Source: Sansalvadorimonas sp965243775
GTDB taxonomy: Bacteria > Pseudomonadota > Gammaproteobacteria > Pseudomonadales > Endozoicomonadaceae
DNA: 64,000 nt
Direction of reading: 5' to 3'
Assembly (NCBI GenBank): GCA_965243775.1
Contig: CBDEWF010000075.1
Coordinates: 124,001 to 188,000 of the forward strand
Of this stretch, positions 19,336 through 28,245 are shown piece after piece (within the stretch, counting starts at the first letter, position 1; every line of letters begins with the position of its first letter). The translations under genes were made by a program, and so were the position numbers. The notes under the pieces were generated by a model. That model was not told the origin of the DNA. It ran no database searches and saw only the letters and a program-made list of their open reading frames with translations.

Positions 19336-19370
19336 TCCCAAATTGCCCCACAATTATCCACTTTGACCCA
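19336..19370 (-). promoter_or_regulatory. MraZ operator: four TGGGN boxes at 10-bp spacing
   Basis: On the minus strand the boxes read TGGGT, TGGAT, TGGGG and TGGGA (plus coordinates 19366-19370, 19356-19360, 19346-19350, 19336-19340). Each is separated by exactly 5 bases. In E. coli MraZ binds TGGGN direct repeats with 5-base spacers upstream of mraZ. Here there are four units, the second degenerate, lying around and just downstream of the predicted transcription start. Confidence 0.85.
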
Positions 19371-19379
19371 CTGTATCAC

Positions 19380-19408
19380 ACTATAGAAATACGCAAAACC
19401 CGGGTCAA
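19380..19408 (-). promoter_or_regulatory. Sigma-70 promoter of the dcw operon (Pmra)
   Basis: On the minus strand TTGACC (19403-19408) and TATAGT (19380-19385) are separated by exactly 17 bases, a near-consensus sigma-70 promoter. The start would fall near 19373, within the first MraZ box region, so MraZ binding should block it. Confidence 0.8.
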
Positions 19409-19724
19409 TTCCGGACACGGGACATATTTCCCTTGAAAATTAGTGGGTTAAATGATGAAAAAATTCAAAGGACAAAAGAAAACTTCAAGAAAATGAAATA
19501 TATGCCCTGATGATGTGAGATTTCAGGTGACTCTCGCCAGAACCCGATCAACGGCAATGGTTAATAAAGGTTTGCGAATTTATCTCAAAGAAGACTAAGG
19601 GCCTGCACAAAACAGACAATAAGTGGACACAAAACAACTATAAGCAGGAAGCACCACTCATCCCAAACCAAGAAAACAGCACTTTGTCTGGCAACGGCAT
19701 CTTCATAACAAAAAGGGAGAAGAG
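19409..19724. other. AT-rich gap between mraZ promoter and rnpB
   Basis: About 316 bases without a convincing gene. A 75-codon open frame on the minus strand (19585-19812) runs into the RNase P RNA and is not credible. The T-rich stretch just past the rnpB 3' end (minus strand, around 19711-19716) may end rnpB transcription. I see nothing else here. Confidence 0.5.
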
Positions 19725-20112
<388 letters not shown>

Positions 20113-20118
20113 CGGCGG

Positions 20119-20147
20119 AGAATACCGGAACCAAACCTTCAGCTCAA
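20119..20147 (-). promoter_or_regulatory. Sigma-70 promoter of rnpB
   Basis: On the minus strand TTGAGC (20142-20147) and TATTCT (20119-20124) are spaced by exactly 17 bases, placing the start about 7 bases further on, at the rnpB P1 helix. The agreement with the RNA 5' end supports both calls. Confidence 0.75.
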
Positions 20148-20239
20148 GCTCATAGTTCCGAATACTTTTCCAGCCATCCACTTACACCTATTCAGAAGAA
20201 GGAACCCACAAATCCTGGAGGGAGAAAGTACCCAGGCTC

Positions 20240-21088
20240 TCAACGCTCTTTCAGAGCCAGTCCCGCCTTATACAAAAGCTTCGGTTTTATTCCTGTCAGT
20301 TTTGCAGCCAGTTGACTGGCCTGTTTCATCGGCAGTTCACCAACAAGCGTTTCAAGCACTTTCATAGCTTCAGGAGGAACTGCGTCATCCCCCAACTCTT
20401 TCTGCTCAGCTCCCTGCACCAGAACCACAAACTCACCCCGGCGCTGATTTTCATCTTGCTCCAGCATCCCCTGCAGCTCAGCGACACTTCCGGACAAAAC
20501 TGTTTCAAAGGTCTTGGTCAACTCCCTTGCCAGCACCACCTTACGATCACCACCCAGCTCAACCGCCATATCCTCCAGCATATCTACGATACGATGGGGT
20601 GACTCATACACAATCCAGGTATGGGGAAAATCAGCCAGCTCAACCATACGCTTACGACGCCCCGCCCCTTTGGCCGGAAGAAAACCCTCAAAGAAAAAAC
20701 GATCAGAAGGAAGGCCAGAAACACTCAGCGCAGCCACCATGGCACAGGCACCCGGTATCGGAACGACTCGAATCCCCGCCTCACGCACAGCATTGACCAG
20801 ATGATATCCAGGATCAGAAATCAGAGGAGTTCCAGCATCCGATACCAGAGCTACAGACTCCCCAGCCCGCAAACGCTGGACAATCTGCTCACTTCGACTG
20901 CGCTCATTGTGATCATGACAGGCAATCAGGTTTCCCCTGATACCAAAATGATTAAGCAACCGGGACGTATGACGGGTATCTTCAGCGGCAATTATATCCA
21001 CTTCCTCCAGTATCTCCTTGGCCCGGGGAGACAGATCATTTAGATTACCAATTGGTGTTGCCACTATATAAAGACAACTTTCACTCAT
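20240..21088 (-). CDS. rsmI: 16S rRNA (cytidine-1402-2'-O)-methyltransferase RsmI
   Basis: SAM-dependent tetrapyrrole-methylase-fold enzyme that methylates the 2'-O of C1402 in 16S rRNA. The 282-residue protein has YIVATPIGNLNDLSPRA at the N-terminus, AEDTRHTSRLLNHFGI, and SDAGTPLISDPGYHLV, all diagnostic of RsmI (YraL). The C-terminal helical domain ends near KLLYKAGLALKER. It is divergent from lpoA (145 bases between starts), and its downstream neighbour on the same strand is rnpB. Confidence 0.96.
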   Translation of the reverse strand: MSESCLYIVATPIGNLNDLSPRAKEILEEVDIIAAEDTRHTSRLLNHFGIRGNLIACHDHNERSRSEQIVQRLRAGESVALVSDAGTPLISDPGYHLVNAVREAGIRVVPIPGACAMVAALSVSGLPSDRFFFEGFLPAKGAGRRKRMVELADFPHTWIVYESPHRIVDMLEDMAVELGGDRKVVLARELTKTFETVLSGSVAELQGMLEQDENQRRGEFVVLVQGAEQKELGDDAVPPEAMKVLETLVGELPMKQASQLAAKLTGIKPKLLYKAGLALKER

Positions 21089-21233
21089 ATAAAACCTTTC
21101 TCTTAATGCCTTTCACCGTGAAAAGCGTACCGCACCGGGAATATTACCCCCGATTTTCTGGAGCCCTTGTGTTGACTCAGTTAGAATCCCTGTAAACAGA
21201 AACTGTCATATAGTCTGAAGGTCACTGTAATCT

Positions 21234-23114
21234 GTGAATTCAAATACTTGGCTTAGAACAGCACTGCTGTCACTACCACTGATTCTGCTGGCAGCCTGCA
21301 CATCATCTCCCAGGATTGAACCGGTTCCCCAAAGCACCCCGGCAAAACCTGCTGCCTCCACGGTAGACACCCTGACACTCACTGCCAGTCGGGTAACAGA
21401 ACCACGTCGCAGCCAGCTGTATTTGCAGGCTGCAACCTCACTGGGCACCCAAAATCCACAAAGAACCCTGAGCCTGCTAAGCTTGGTTGACACAGCAAGT
21501 CTGTCCAACCAGGAGATTGCCAGCTACCTGCTACTGAATGCAGCACTGCGAATAGACAGCGAAAACCCTAGTCAAGCCCGTGACTGGCTGGACACTATCT
21601 ACCGCCCAACTTTAAACCCTGAGCAAAAGCGGCGGTATGACACCCTCCAGGCCACCTTGGCTAACCTGGAAGGCAATCACCGGGAAGCCGTTATCCACTG
21701 GGGCAACGCCATCAACAGCTTAAAAACAGATGCGCCCGCCGATCTCTACAGCAATCTCTGGCAGAGCCTGCTGCAAGAGAACAGTGAAACACTGAAAAAC
21801 TTACTAAGCCAGGGTATGAGTACAGAACTGAAACCATGGCTGGAGCTGGCCATTATTTACCGCAGCCCGGAAGAACTCACCCACCAGCTGGAACAACTTG
21901 AGCAATGGCAGAACCGCTGGGCCGGTACAGCCGCTTACCGCAACATGCCCAAAGCGATCTCTACACTGCAGACTACCCCTGCCTATCAACCGAGGCGCAT
22001 TGCCTTGCTGCTACCGGTGTCCGGTCCCCAAAGCTCTGCCGGAGAAGCCGTTCGTGACGGTTTCATGGCCGGCTATTATCAGGCTCTCACCAACAATGGA
22101 GCACTGCCGGAAATTTCCATTTATGACACCTTTGAAGCAAATGCCGCCGAACTGGCACAGCTGGCCCAGAACGAAGGAGCCGAACTGATTATTGGCCCAC
22201 TTGGCCGCAATGCAGTCAGGCAGAGTCTGGAGGACAGCGCCATTACAATTCCCCAACTCATCCTGAACCAAATCCCTGAACAAACAGCAGGTAAACAGAG
22301 CCGACTATACCAGTTCGGTCTCTCATCCGAATACGAAGCCAGACTAGCAGCCGAGAGAGCCTGGCAGGACGGTTATCGCAGGCCAATTATCATCTCCCCC
22401 GACAATGAGTGGGGTAACCGGGTTGTAACTACATTTAGAGAAACTTGGGAAGAAATGGGCGGCAAAATCCTCAACAACCGCACCTTTACCGGCAAGGGGG
22501 ACTATAACAGCTCTGTCAGCGAAGCCCTACTGGTCAACAACAGCATCAAGCGGGCTAACAACCTGACCAGATTACTGGGACAAAAACTGGATTACACCCC
22601 ACGCCGCAGAGAAGATGTGGATATGGTGTTTATTGTCGGCACACCCAGCCAGGGACGACAGTTAAAGCCCGCCCTTGATTTCTACTTCGCTTACAACCTT
22701 CCGGTCTACACTGTATCCAGCATGTACAGCGGAGAGATTGACTCGGTACAGGATCGAGATCTTAACGATGTCCGCATCCCCTTGATGCCATGGCTGGTTG
22801 AGCAGCCATCAACAACCCAGACCACTATCCAGAAAAACTGGGGCAACAGTGAAGGACCACTTGCGCCTTTATATGCCCTTGGCTCAGACGCCTGGAGAAT
22901 CTATCCGCGCCTTGAGCAGCTGACCCGATCAGAGGGGGCACAGATGTTTGGTGCCACCGGCACCCTGTCCATTTCCAGCAAGCGCGAAGTTGAGCGCGAA
23001 CTGGGCTGGTTCTATTTTCGCAACGGCCGCCCCACCCCACTGAGCAGGGAGCGCAGCATGCATCCAAATAAAGAAAATGTTCTGGAAAGCGAAAGTTCAC
23101 AATTCAGCGGGTAA
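21234..23114 (+). CDS. lpoA: Penicillin-binding protein activator LpoA
   Basis: Outer-membrane lipoprotein that activates PBP1A from outside the peptidoglycan. The 626-residue product starts at a GTG. Its signal peptide ends at the lipobox LLAAC (C22). The N-terminal half is TPR-like and helical (residues about 45-240). The C-terminal half (about 252-600) is a periplasmic-binding-like fold beginning with RRIALLLPVSGPQSSAGEAV. It opens the plus-strand block lpoA-yraN-diaA-dolP, as in E. coli and Pseudomonas, and overlaps yraN by 38 bases. Confidence 0.93.
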   Translation: MNSNTWLRTALLSLPLILLAACTSSPRIEPVPQSTPAKPAASTVDTLTLTASRVTEPRRSQLYLQAATSLGTQNPQRTLSLLSLVDTASLSNQEIASYLLLNAALRIDSENPSQARDWLDTIYRPTLNPEQKRRYDTLQATLANLEGNHREAVIHWGNAINSLKTDAPADLYSNLWQSLLQENSETLKNLLSQGMSTELKPWLELAIIYRSPEELTHQLEQLEQWQNRWAGTAAYRNMPKAISTLQTTPAYQPRRIALLLPVSGPQSSAGEAVRDGFMAGYYQALTNNGALPEISIYDTFEANAAELAQLAQNEGAELIIGPLGRNAVRQSLEDSAITIPQLILNQIPEQTAGKQSRLYQFGLSSEYEARLAAERAWQDGYRRPIIISPDNEWGNRVVTTFRETWEEMGGKILNNRTFTGKGDYNSSVSEALLVNNSIKRANNLTRLLGQKLDYTPRRREDVDMVFIVGTPSQGRQLKPALDFYFAYNLPVYTVSSMYSGEIDSVQDRDLNDVRIPLMPWLVEQPSTTQTTIQKNWGNSEGPLAPLYALGSDAWRIYPRLEQLTRSEGAQMFGATGTLSISSKREVERELGWFYFRNGRPTPLSRERSMHPNKENVLESESSQFSG

Positions 23115-23460
23115 GAGCGCCGAAGATCAGGCACTCATATTTCTCCGCAGGCAGGGCATGACCCTGCATGCAAGAAATTACGCCTGTAGAGCCGGAGAAC
23201 TTGATCTTGTTATGCAGGACGGGCAGGCTCTGGTATTTGTGGAAGTGAGATTTCGCAAAAGCAGTCGATTCGGTTCTCCAGCAGAATCCGTTGATTACCG
23301 CAAATGTCAGCGGTTGATGCGAACAGCGCAGCACTATATGCAAACTTATAATCTCACTGACCAACAACCATGTCGCTTTGATATAATCTCGATTCAACCG
23401 GATGAGAGCCGCGGCAATGTTTTCTCAGTCAACTGGATCAGGGATGCCTTCAGAACTTGA
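23077..23460 (+). CDS. yraN: UPF0102 family protein YraN
   Basis: A 127-residue protein of the YraN/UPF0102 family, with a restriction-endonuclease-like fold. Its cellular role is not settled. The core motif pattern G-x-x-AEDQA near the N-terminus, NYACRAGELDLVMQDG, and FVEVRFRKSSRFGSPAESV matches the family; E and D of GELDLV and E of VEVR correspond to the nuclease-like metal residues. It overlaps the end of lpoA by 38 bases, and a start further downstream is possible. Confidence 0.9.
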   Translation: MFWKAKVHNSAGKSAEDQALIFLRRQGMTLHARNYACRAGELDLVMQDGQALVFVEVRFRKSSRFGSPAESVDYRKCQRLMRTAQHYMQTYNLTDQQPCRFDIISIQPDESRGNVFSVNWIRDAFRT

Positions 23461-23541
23461 ATCCAATTAATTTAGCCGACCAACCATCTGAGAGAAAGCA
23501 ACTTCCGGACGGACAGAAGCGGATCACCAGGACATCGTGAC

Positions 23542-24129
23542 ATGCTTGACCATATTACCAACCACTTTTCTGACAGCATTGACGCCAAGATCCGCGCAGC
23601 CGAGGATCTCCCTCCGCTTATTGCTCAAGCTGCAGAGCTGATGGTTCACTCTCTTGTCAATGAAGGCAAGATTCTGGTTTGTGGCAACGGCGGGTGTGCT
23701 GCTGCTACCCAACATTTTTCATCAGAGCTGTTGAACCGCTTTGAGAGGGAGCGCCCCAGCCTGCCAGCTATTGCACTGACCACAGACACATCGACACTGA
23801 CATCCATTGCCAACGACTACAGCTACAACGAAGTTTTCTCCAAACAAATTCGGGCTCTGGGTCAGCCAGGGGATATCCTTCTGGCTATTTCATCCAGCGG
23901 TCACTCCCCTAATGTTGTTCAGGCCATTCAGGCCGCTCATGACCGCGAGATGACTGTTATAGCACTGACCGGCATGGATGGTGGTAACTGCGCGAGATTG
24001 TTACACCCTGAAGATGTAGAGATCAGGGTCACCAACCAGGTTACCGCCCGCATTCAGGAGGTACACCTTCTAACCTTGCACTGTCTGTGTGACCTGATTG
24101 ACGAATATCTGTTTGGAAGCTCTGAATAA
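23542..24129 (+). CDS. diaA: SIS-domain protein, DiaA/GmhA family
   Basis: A 195-residue single SIS-domain protein. In E. coli the gene at this position (yraO/diaA) binds DnaA and times replication initiation; close paralogues (GmhA) isomerise sedoheptulose-7-phosphate. Visible motifs are VCGNGGCAAATQHFSSEL (phosphosugar loop), TSIANDYSYNEVFSKQI, and ISSSGHSPNVVQAI. Gene order (between yraN and a BON lipoprotein) favours DiaA. The phosphosugar-binding residues look intact, so a sugar isomerase role cannot be excluded. Confidence 0.85.
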   Translation: MLDHITNHFSDSIDAKIRAAEDLPPLIAQAAELMVHSLVNEGKILVCGNGGCAAATQHFSSELLNRFERERPSLPAIALTTDTSTLTSIANDYSYNEVFSKQIRALGQPGDILLAISSSGHSPNVVQAIQAAHDREMTVIALTGMDGGNCARLLHPEDVEIRVTNQVTARIQEVHLLTLHCLCDLIDEYLFGSSE

Positions 24130-24133
24130 GCCC

Positions 24134-24184
24134 AGGAGCCTGTCGAACTTAACCGACCGTAGCGAGAAAAAGTCCGCCAGACTT
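24134..24184. repeat. Dispersed palindromic repeat, copy 1
   Basis: A copy of an intergenic repeat with arms around AGCCTGTCG-ACTT and AAGTCCG-CAG, and a conserved core ACCGACCGTAGCGAGAAA. It lies between diaA and dolP, 4 bases after the diaA stop. Related copies are at 51738-51778 and 57514-57563, and a related arm is in 51346-51507. Confidence 0.7.
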
Positions 24185-24257
24185 CTGAGCGAGCAAAAAA
24201 TATTCTTTCCATTACATTGGAAAAAGATACTTCGAAGATTAAAAACAAGGAATCACA

Positions 24258-24830
24258 ATGAAAGCCTTTATGCCAACATTAGTCTGCACACTGGCTTTAA
24301 TAAGCGGATGTGCAACAACAATCTCAGCTGTTCACGAAGGGCCGATCGCATCAAATCCGGGCACCCGTAGCCTGGGCGCCTGGGTGGACGACCAAAACAT
24401 TGAGACAGTTATCAACGTCAATCTCAACAAGGCGTCAGACGGAATTTTCAAAGGCAGCCACGTTGTAGTCACCAGCTTTAACGGTTATGTTCTTCTTGCC
24501 GGACAGGTCGCAAGTGAGCAACTCAAAGCGCAGGCAGAACAGATCACCCGGGATGTAAAAAAAGTTCGCAAGGTTTATAACGAACTGGAAATCGCCGGAC
24601 CAACTACCCCTTTGGTTCGTGCCGGAGATAGCTGGATCACCACCAAGATCAAAGCGAACATGACTGCCGCCGAAGGTTTTCCCGCCTCTCGCATTAAAGT
24701 GGTTACAGAGAATGGTACTGTTTATCTAATGGGACTGGTCACCACCCATGAGGCCGACCAGGCAGTCGACATTGCCAAGAAATCCTATGGTGTTCAGAAG
24801 ATTGTAAAAGTCTTTGAGTATGTTCGCTGA
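24258..24830 (+). CDS. dolP: BON-domain lipoprotein DolP
   Basis: Outer-membrane lipoprotein (formerly YraP) involved in envelope integrity and BAM complex function. The 190-residue product has a lipobox ending in ISGC (C18). It has two BON domains (about 50-115 with GSHVVVTSFNGYVLLAGQV, and about 125-190 with IKVVTENGTVYLMGLVT). An AAGGA site precedes the ATG. It closes the plus-strand lpoA-yraN-diaA-dolP block and is followed by a strong terminator. Confidence 0.92.
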   Translation: MKAFMPTLVCTLALISGCATTISAVHEGPIASNPGTRSLGAWVDDQNIETVINVNLNKASDGIFKGSHVVVTSFNGYVLLAGQVASEQLKAQAEQITRDVKKVRKVYNELEIAGPTTPLVRAGDSWITTKIKANMTAAEGFPASRIKVVTENGTVYLMGLVTTHEADQAVDIAKKSYGVQKIVKVFEYVR

Positions 24831-24855
24831 CCGATAGCCTGAACAGCCAGACAAG

Positions 24856-24892
24856 ACAAAGCCCGCACCCTATGGTTGCGGGCTTTGTTTTA
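24856..24892 (+). terminator. Rho-independent terminator after dolP
   Basis: A perfect 12-bp stem (ACAAAGCCCGCA with TGCGGGCTTTGT, 9-base loop) is followed by TTT. It lies between the convergent dolP and sspB genes and may serve both strands. Confidence 0.85.
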
Positions 24893-24936
24893 TCCGAAAG
24901 ACAAATTCACCCAGATGGCTTTACCCAAACCGCCAA

Positions 24937-25422
24937 TTATTTAACAACTTTCAGCGAAGGGCGCCCTTTGGGGCGGGAAGGCTTTTCCGAGTCGCCCACT
25001 TTTTGATCAGGCTGGTCTGACTCTTTAGCACCAGGCACGGATTCCAGTTTCGGTACGGAGTCATGCTCCGGGTTTTCAACAGGCTCCAGCTCAACAGGTT
25101 CAGGCCGCTGCTCCATCTCAAACACCATGCCCTGACCGTTTTCCTTGGCATAAATCGCCATGACAGCAGCAACAGGCACACTGACATCACAGGACTTGCC
25201 ACCAAATCGAGCCATAAAAGAAATAGCATCATTTCCAAGCTCCAGCTCCCTGACAGCCATGGGTGACACATTCAGAACAACCTGATCTTCCTCTGTGAAC
25301 TGAGGAGGGACACAGACCCCCTGCCAGTGGGAGTCAACCAGCAGATAAGGTGTACATTCGTTATCTACAATCCAATCGTACAGCGCCCGGATAATATAGG
25401 GACGACTGCTTGTCATACTCAT
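24937..25422 (-). CDS. sspB: ClpXP adaptor / stringent starvation protein B
   Basis: Adaptor that delivers ssrA-tagged proteins to ClpXP. The frame is open to 25443, but the start is placed at 25422 (MSMTSSRPYIIRALYDWI) because GGAG lies 7 bases upstream. The 161-residue product has the N-terminal SspB dimer fold and the substrate-groove region (VSPMAVRELELGNDAISFMARFGG). A long flexible acidic linker leads to a C-terminal tail ending RPSLKVVK. That tail is the ClpX-binding module in the family (consensus RGRPxLRVVK). Confidence 0.95.
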   Translation of the reverse strand: MSMTSSRPYIIRALYDWIVDNECTPYLLVDSHWQGVCVPPQFTEEDQVVLNVSPMAVRELELGNDAISFMARFGGKSCDVSVPVAAVMAIYAKENGQGMVFEMEQRPEPVELEPVENPEHDSVPKLESVPGAKESDQPDQKVGDSEKPSRPKGRPSLKVVK

Positions 25423-25452
25423 CAAGTGACTCCAATCACACATTATTTACTG

Positions 25453-25486
25453 CAAAAAAAAGGGAGTGCACAACCACACTCCCTTC
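25453..25486 (-). terminator. Rho-independent terminator between sspA and sspB
   Basis: On the minus strand a 9-bp stem (AAGGGAGTG with CACTCCCTT) is followed by eight T residues. It lies just past the sspA stop, so sspB is expected to depend on read-through or on its own promoter. Confidence 0.8.
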
Positions 25487-25506
25487 AGTGTAATTCAAGA
25501 CCGATC

Positions 25507-26136
25507 TTACACCCGCATTTCTTTCTCAACCTCTGACAGGCTTTCACGGAAAGATTCCCGCTCAAACAACCTGTCAGCGTAAGCCAGGATACCCTTGGTC
25601 TGTCTTGGCAGTTCAATACCCAGCGCAGGCAGGCGCCACAGGATAGGAGCAACACAGCAATCCACCAGAGTAAACTCCTCACTCATAAAGAAAGGCTTTT
25701 CATTGAAGATCGGTGCAATACCGATCAGCCCTTCTCTCAGCTCTTTGCGAGCCTTGGCAACCGCAGCATCTTTACTGGCCGGACTGACAATAATATCTAC
25801 CAGTTGGCACCAGTCCTTCTGGATGCGGTGCATCATCAGACGACTTTGAGCACGAGTTACAGGATAAACCGGCAACAATGGCGGGTGAGGGAAGCGCTCA
25901 TCCAGGTATTCCATCATGACACCGGATTCATACAGCACCAGATCACGATCTACAAGAGTCGGAACAGTGTTGTAAGGATTGATGTCTGTGAGTTCCTGGG
26001 GCATGGCGTTAGGATCCACGTCCTGAATATCAACAGCAACGCCTTTCTCTGCCAGCACTATGCGTACCCGGTGACAGTAATGATCTGCCGGGTCAGAGAA
26101 GAAGGTCATTGAGGATCGCTTGGCGACTACGCCCAT
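25507..26136 (-). CDS. sspA: Stringent starvation protein A (GST-fold)
   Basis: RNA-polymerase-associated protein with a glutathione-S-transferase fold and no GST activity in E. coli. It has 209 residues. The N-terminal thioredoxin-like domain includes TFFSDPADHYCHRVRIVLAEKG and NPYNTVPTLVDRDLVLYES; the C-terminal helical domain follows. P-H-Y near residue 18 is the conserved surface patch known from SspA. It precedes sspB, with a terminator between them. Confidence 0.95.
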   Translation of the reverse strand: MGVVAKRSSMTFFSDPADHYCHRVRIVLAEKGVAVDIQDVDPNAMPQELTDINPYNTVPTLVDRDLVLYESGVMMEYLDERFPHPPLLPVYPVTRAQSRLMMHRIQKDWCQLVDIIVSPASKDAAVAKARKELREGLIGIAPIFNEKPFFMSEEFTLVDCCVAPILWRLPALGIELPRQTKGILAYADRLFERESFRESLSEVEKEMRV

Positions 26137-26169
26137 CTATTTACCCCCGCCTGAGGTCTCAAGTTGAAA

Positions 26170-26204
26170 CAAAAACGCGCGCAATCAGCATATGATTACG
26201 CGCC
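26170..26204 (-). terminator. Rho-independent terminator after petC
   Basis: On the minus strand an imperfect stem (GCGCGTAATCA with TGATTGCGCGC, 5-base loop) is followed by GTTTTTGTTT. It ends the petABC transcript before sspA. Confidence 0.7.
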
Positions 26205-26245
26205 AATCGCGGAATTCTACCAGAAAATCCACCAGATTATAGGAG

Positions 26246-27031
26246 TTAGTGTACGTCCTTCCAGTATTCCCGCTTCAGCAGGTAAGCCACAACAAAGAAG
26301 ATAGCCAGAAACATCAGCACATAATATCCGAGGCGCTGACGCTCAAGCTGCATGGGCTCGCCACTGTACGACAGGAAGTTCACCAGATCATACATGGCCT
26401 GATCATATTCCGCCGGAGTCATACTCCCCTTGATAGATGTGTCAGGTTCCAGACCGCAAAGCTTTTCACCAGTCAGCTTGTCACGCTGCGGCAGACCACC
26501 ATTACAGGTATCAACCTGTGCTCCCTGCAAATCCAGCAATACGTGGGGCATGGCCACATCCGGGAATACCTTGTTGTTCACCCCCCAGGGGCGTTTGGCA
26601 TCCAGGTAGAAAGTCCGCAGATAAGTGTACAGCCAGTCCGTACCGCGCACCCGGGCCACCAGGGTTAAATCCGGCGGTGCCGCACCAAACCAGTTGGCAG
26701 ACTCCTTGGGATCCATGCCGTTAGCCATCAGATCACCAATTTTACCGCCAGCCGGCATCAGATGCTCCTTCATCAGGTCATGGGGAATACCCAGATCATC
26801 CGCCACCCGCTCATAGCGCTGAAAACCTGTAGCATGACAGCCATAACAATAATTCATATAAGTCTTGGCACCACGCTGCAGGGAAGCCTTATTACTGATA
26901 TCAGGCTCCATACTATCCAGCGGGTACCCCCCTGATGCCGCAAAACTCCCCAGGGGCAGAACAGCAAACATCAGTACCGCTGTCGCTCTTACCAGCGATT
27001 TTGTTCTTTTGAGCAACTGTATTGTATTCAT
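26246..27031 (-). CDS. petC: Cytochrome c1 of the bc1 complex
   Basis: Heme c subunit of ubiquinol:cytochrome c reductase, exposed to the periplasm. The frame is open to 27124, but the start is placed at 27031 (MNTIQLLKRTKSL), where ATG shares one base with the petB stop (TAATG) and GAGGGTGA lies upstream. The 261-residue product has a signal peptide ending near SFAAS, a heme-binding CYGCH, the axial Met region (FPDVAMPHVLLDL), and a C-terminal membrane anchor (YYVLMFLAIFFVVAYLL). Confidence 0.95.
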   Translation of the reverse strand: MNTIQLLKRTKSLVRATAVLMFAVLPLGSFAASGGYPLDSMEPDISNKASLQRGAKTYMNYCYGCHATGFQRYERVADDLGIPHDLMKEHLMPAGGKIGDLMANGMDPKESANWFGAAPPDLTLVARVRGTDWLYTYLRTFYLDAKRPWGVNNKVFPDVAMPHVLLDLQGAQVDTCNGGLPQRDKLTGEKLCGLEPDTSIKGSMTPAEYDQAMYDLVNFLSYSGEPMQLERQRLGYYVLMFLAIFFVVAYLLKREYWKDVH

Positions 27032-28245
27032 TACCCGGTCACCCTCTCCGGTACTGGTTTTGTTTTTTCCTTCGCGGAGTAGAACGGCATCAGCACAAAG
27101 AAGCCAAAATAAATGGCCGTGCATATACGCGCGATCAAGGTGTAGGTGTCTGTGGCAGGCATGGTTCCCAGCCAGGTCAGCAACGCGAAGACGATACCAA
27201 ACAGCACAATCAGGGTACGGAAAACAGGCCCTTTGTAGCGCCAGGATTTCACCGGGCTGCGATCAAGCCATGGCAGCACAAACAGGATGGCAATAGCACC
27301 ACCCATTGCGACAACCCCCATCAGCTTGTCCGGAATGGCCCGCAAAATGGAGTAGAAGGCACCGAAGTACCATACCGGGGCAATATGCTCTGGTGTCTTC
27401 AGGCTGTTAGCCTGCTCAAAGTTGGCATGCTCCAGGAAAAAGCCATTCATCTCCGGGAAGAAGAATACCACAATACAGAACACAAACAGGAACACAGCCA
27501 CACCGACTATATCCTTGACGGTGTAGTAAGGGTGAAAAGCAATACCGTCAACCGGCACACCATCCGGCCCCTTGTTCTTCTTGATCTCAATGCCATCGGG
27601 ATTATTGGAACCTACTTCATGCAGGGCCACCAGGTGCATCACCACAAGGCCGAGAATAACAATCGGCAACGCCACGACATGCAGCGCAAAGAAACGGTTC
27701 AGGGTAATGCCCGATATCAGATAATCGCCTCGAATCCACTGCTGCAAATCAGCACCAATCACTGGAATAGCACCGAACAGAGAGATAATTACCTGGGCTC
27801 CCCAGTAGGACATCTGCCCCCATGGCAGCAGATACCCCATAAAGGCTTCCGCCATCAGCGCAAGGTAGATAGCCATGCCAAAGATCCAGATCAGTTCCCG
27901 GGGCTTGCGGTAAGATCCGTACAGAAGCGCTCTGTACATATGCAGGTAGACCACCACAAAGAACGCAGAAGCACCAGTAGAGTGCAAATAACGCAACAAC
28001 CAGCCATATTCAACATCACGCATGATGTATTCAACGGATGCAAAAGCGCCTTCCGCACTGGGCACATAACTCATGGTGAGCCAGATACCTGTCAGTATCT
28101 GGTTAACAAGTACCAGCAGCGCCAGCGAACCAAAAAAGTACCAGAAGTTAAAATTCTTGGCCGCATAATATTTGGATAGATGAGCTTCCCAGAAAGATGT
28201 AACGGGTAATCGCTCATCAACCCAGTCCATTAATTTCTGTCCCAT
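27031..28245 (-). CDS. petB: Cytochrome b of the bc1 complex
   Basis: Membrane core of the bc1 complex, carrying hemes bL and bH and the quinone sites. It has 404 residues and eight predicted membrane segments. Heme-ligand histidines fall in LLRYLHSTGASAFFVVVYLH and LHVVALPIVILGLVVMHLVALH. YLLPWGQMSYWGAQVI and the PEHIAPVWYF segment (a PEWY-type Qo motif, here PVWY) are visible. It overlaps petA and petC by one base each, so the three form one operon. Confidence 0.97.
   Translation of the reverse strand: MGQKLMDWVDERLPVTSFWEAHLSKYYAAKNFNFWYFFGSLALLVLVNQILTGIWLTMSYVPSAEGAFASVEYIMRDVEYGWLLRYLHSTGASAFFVVVYLHMYRALLYGSYRKPRELIWIFGMAIYLALMAEAFMGYLLPWGQMSYWGAQVIISLFGAIPVIGADLQQWIRGDYLISGITLNRFFALHVVALPIVILGLVVMHLVALHEVGSNNPDGIEIKKNKGPDGVPVDGIAFHPYYTVKDIVGVAVFLFVFCIVVFFFPEMNGFFLEHANFEQANSLKTPEHIAPVWYFGAFYSILRAIPDKLMGVVAMGGAIAILFVLPWLDRSPVKSWRYKGPVFRTLIVLFGIVFALLTWLGTMPATDTYTLIARICTAIYFGFFVLMPFYSAKEKTKPVPERVTG

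Noticed and set aside
27022..28179. 385-codon plus-strand frame opposite cytochrome b
   Set aside because: Antisense shadow of petB; the composition (His/Gln-rich) is what a membrane protein gene gives when read backwards.
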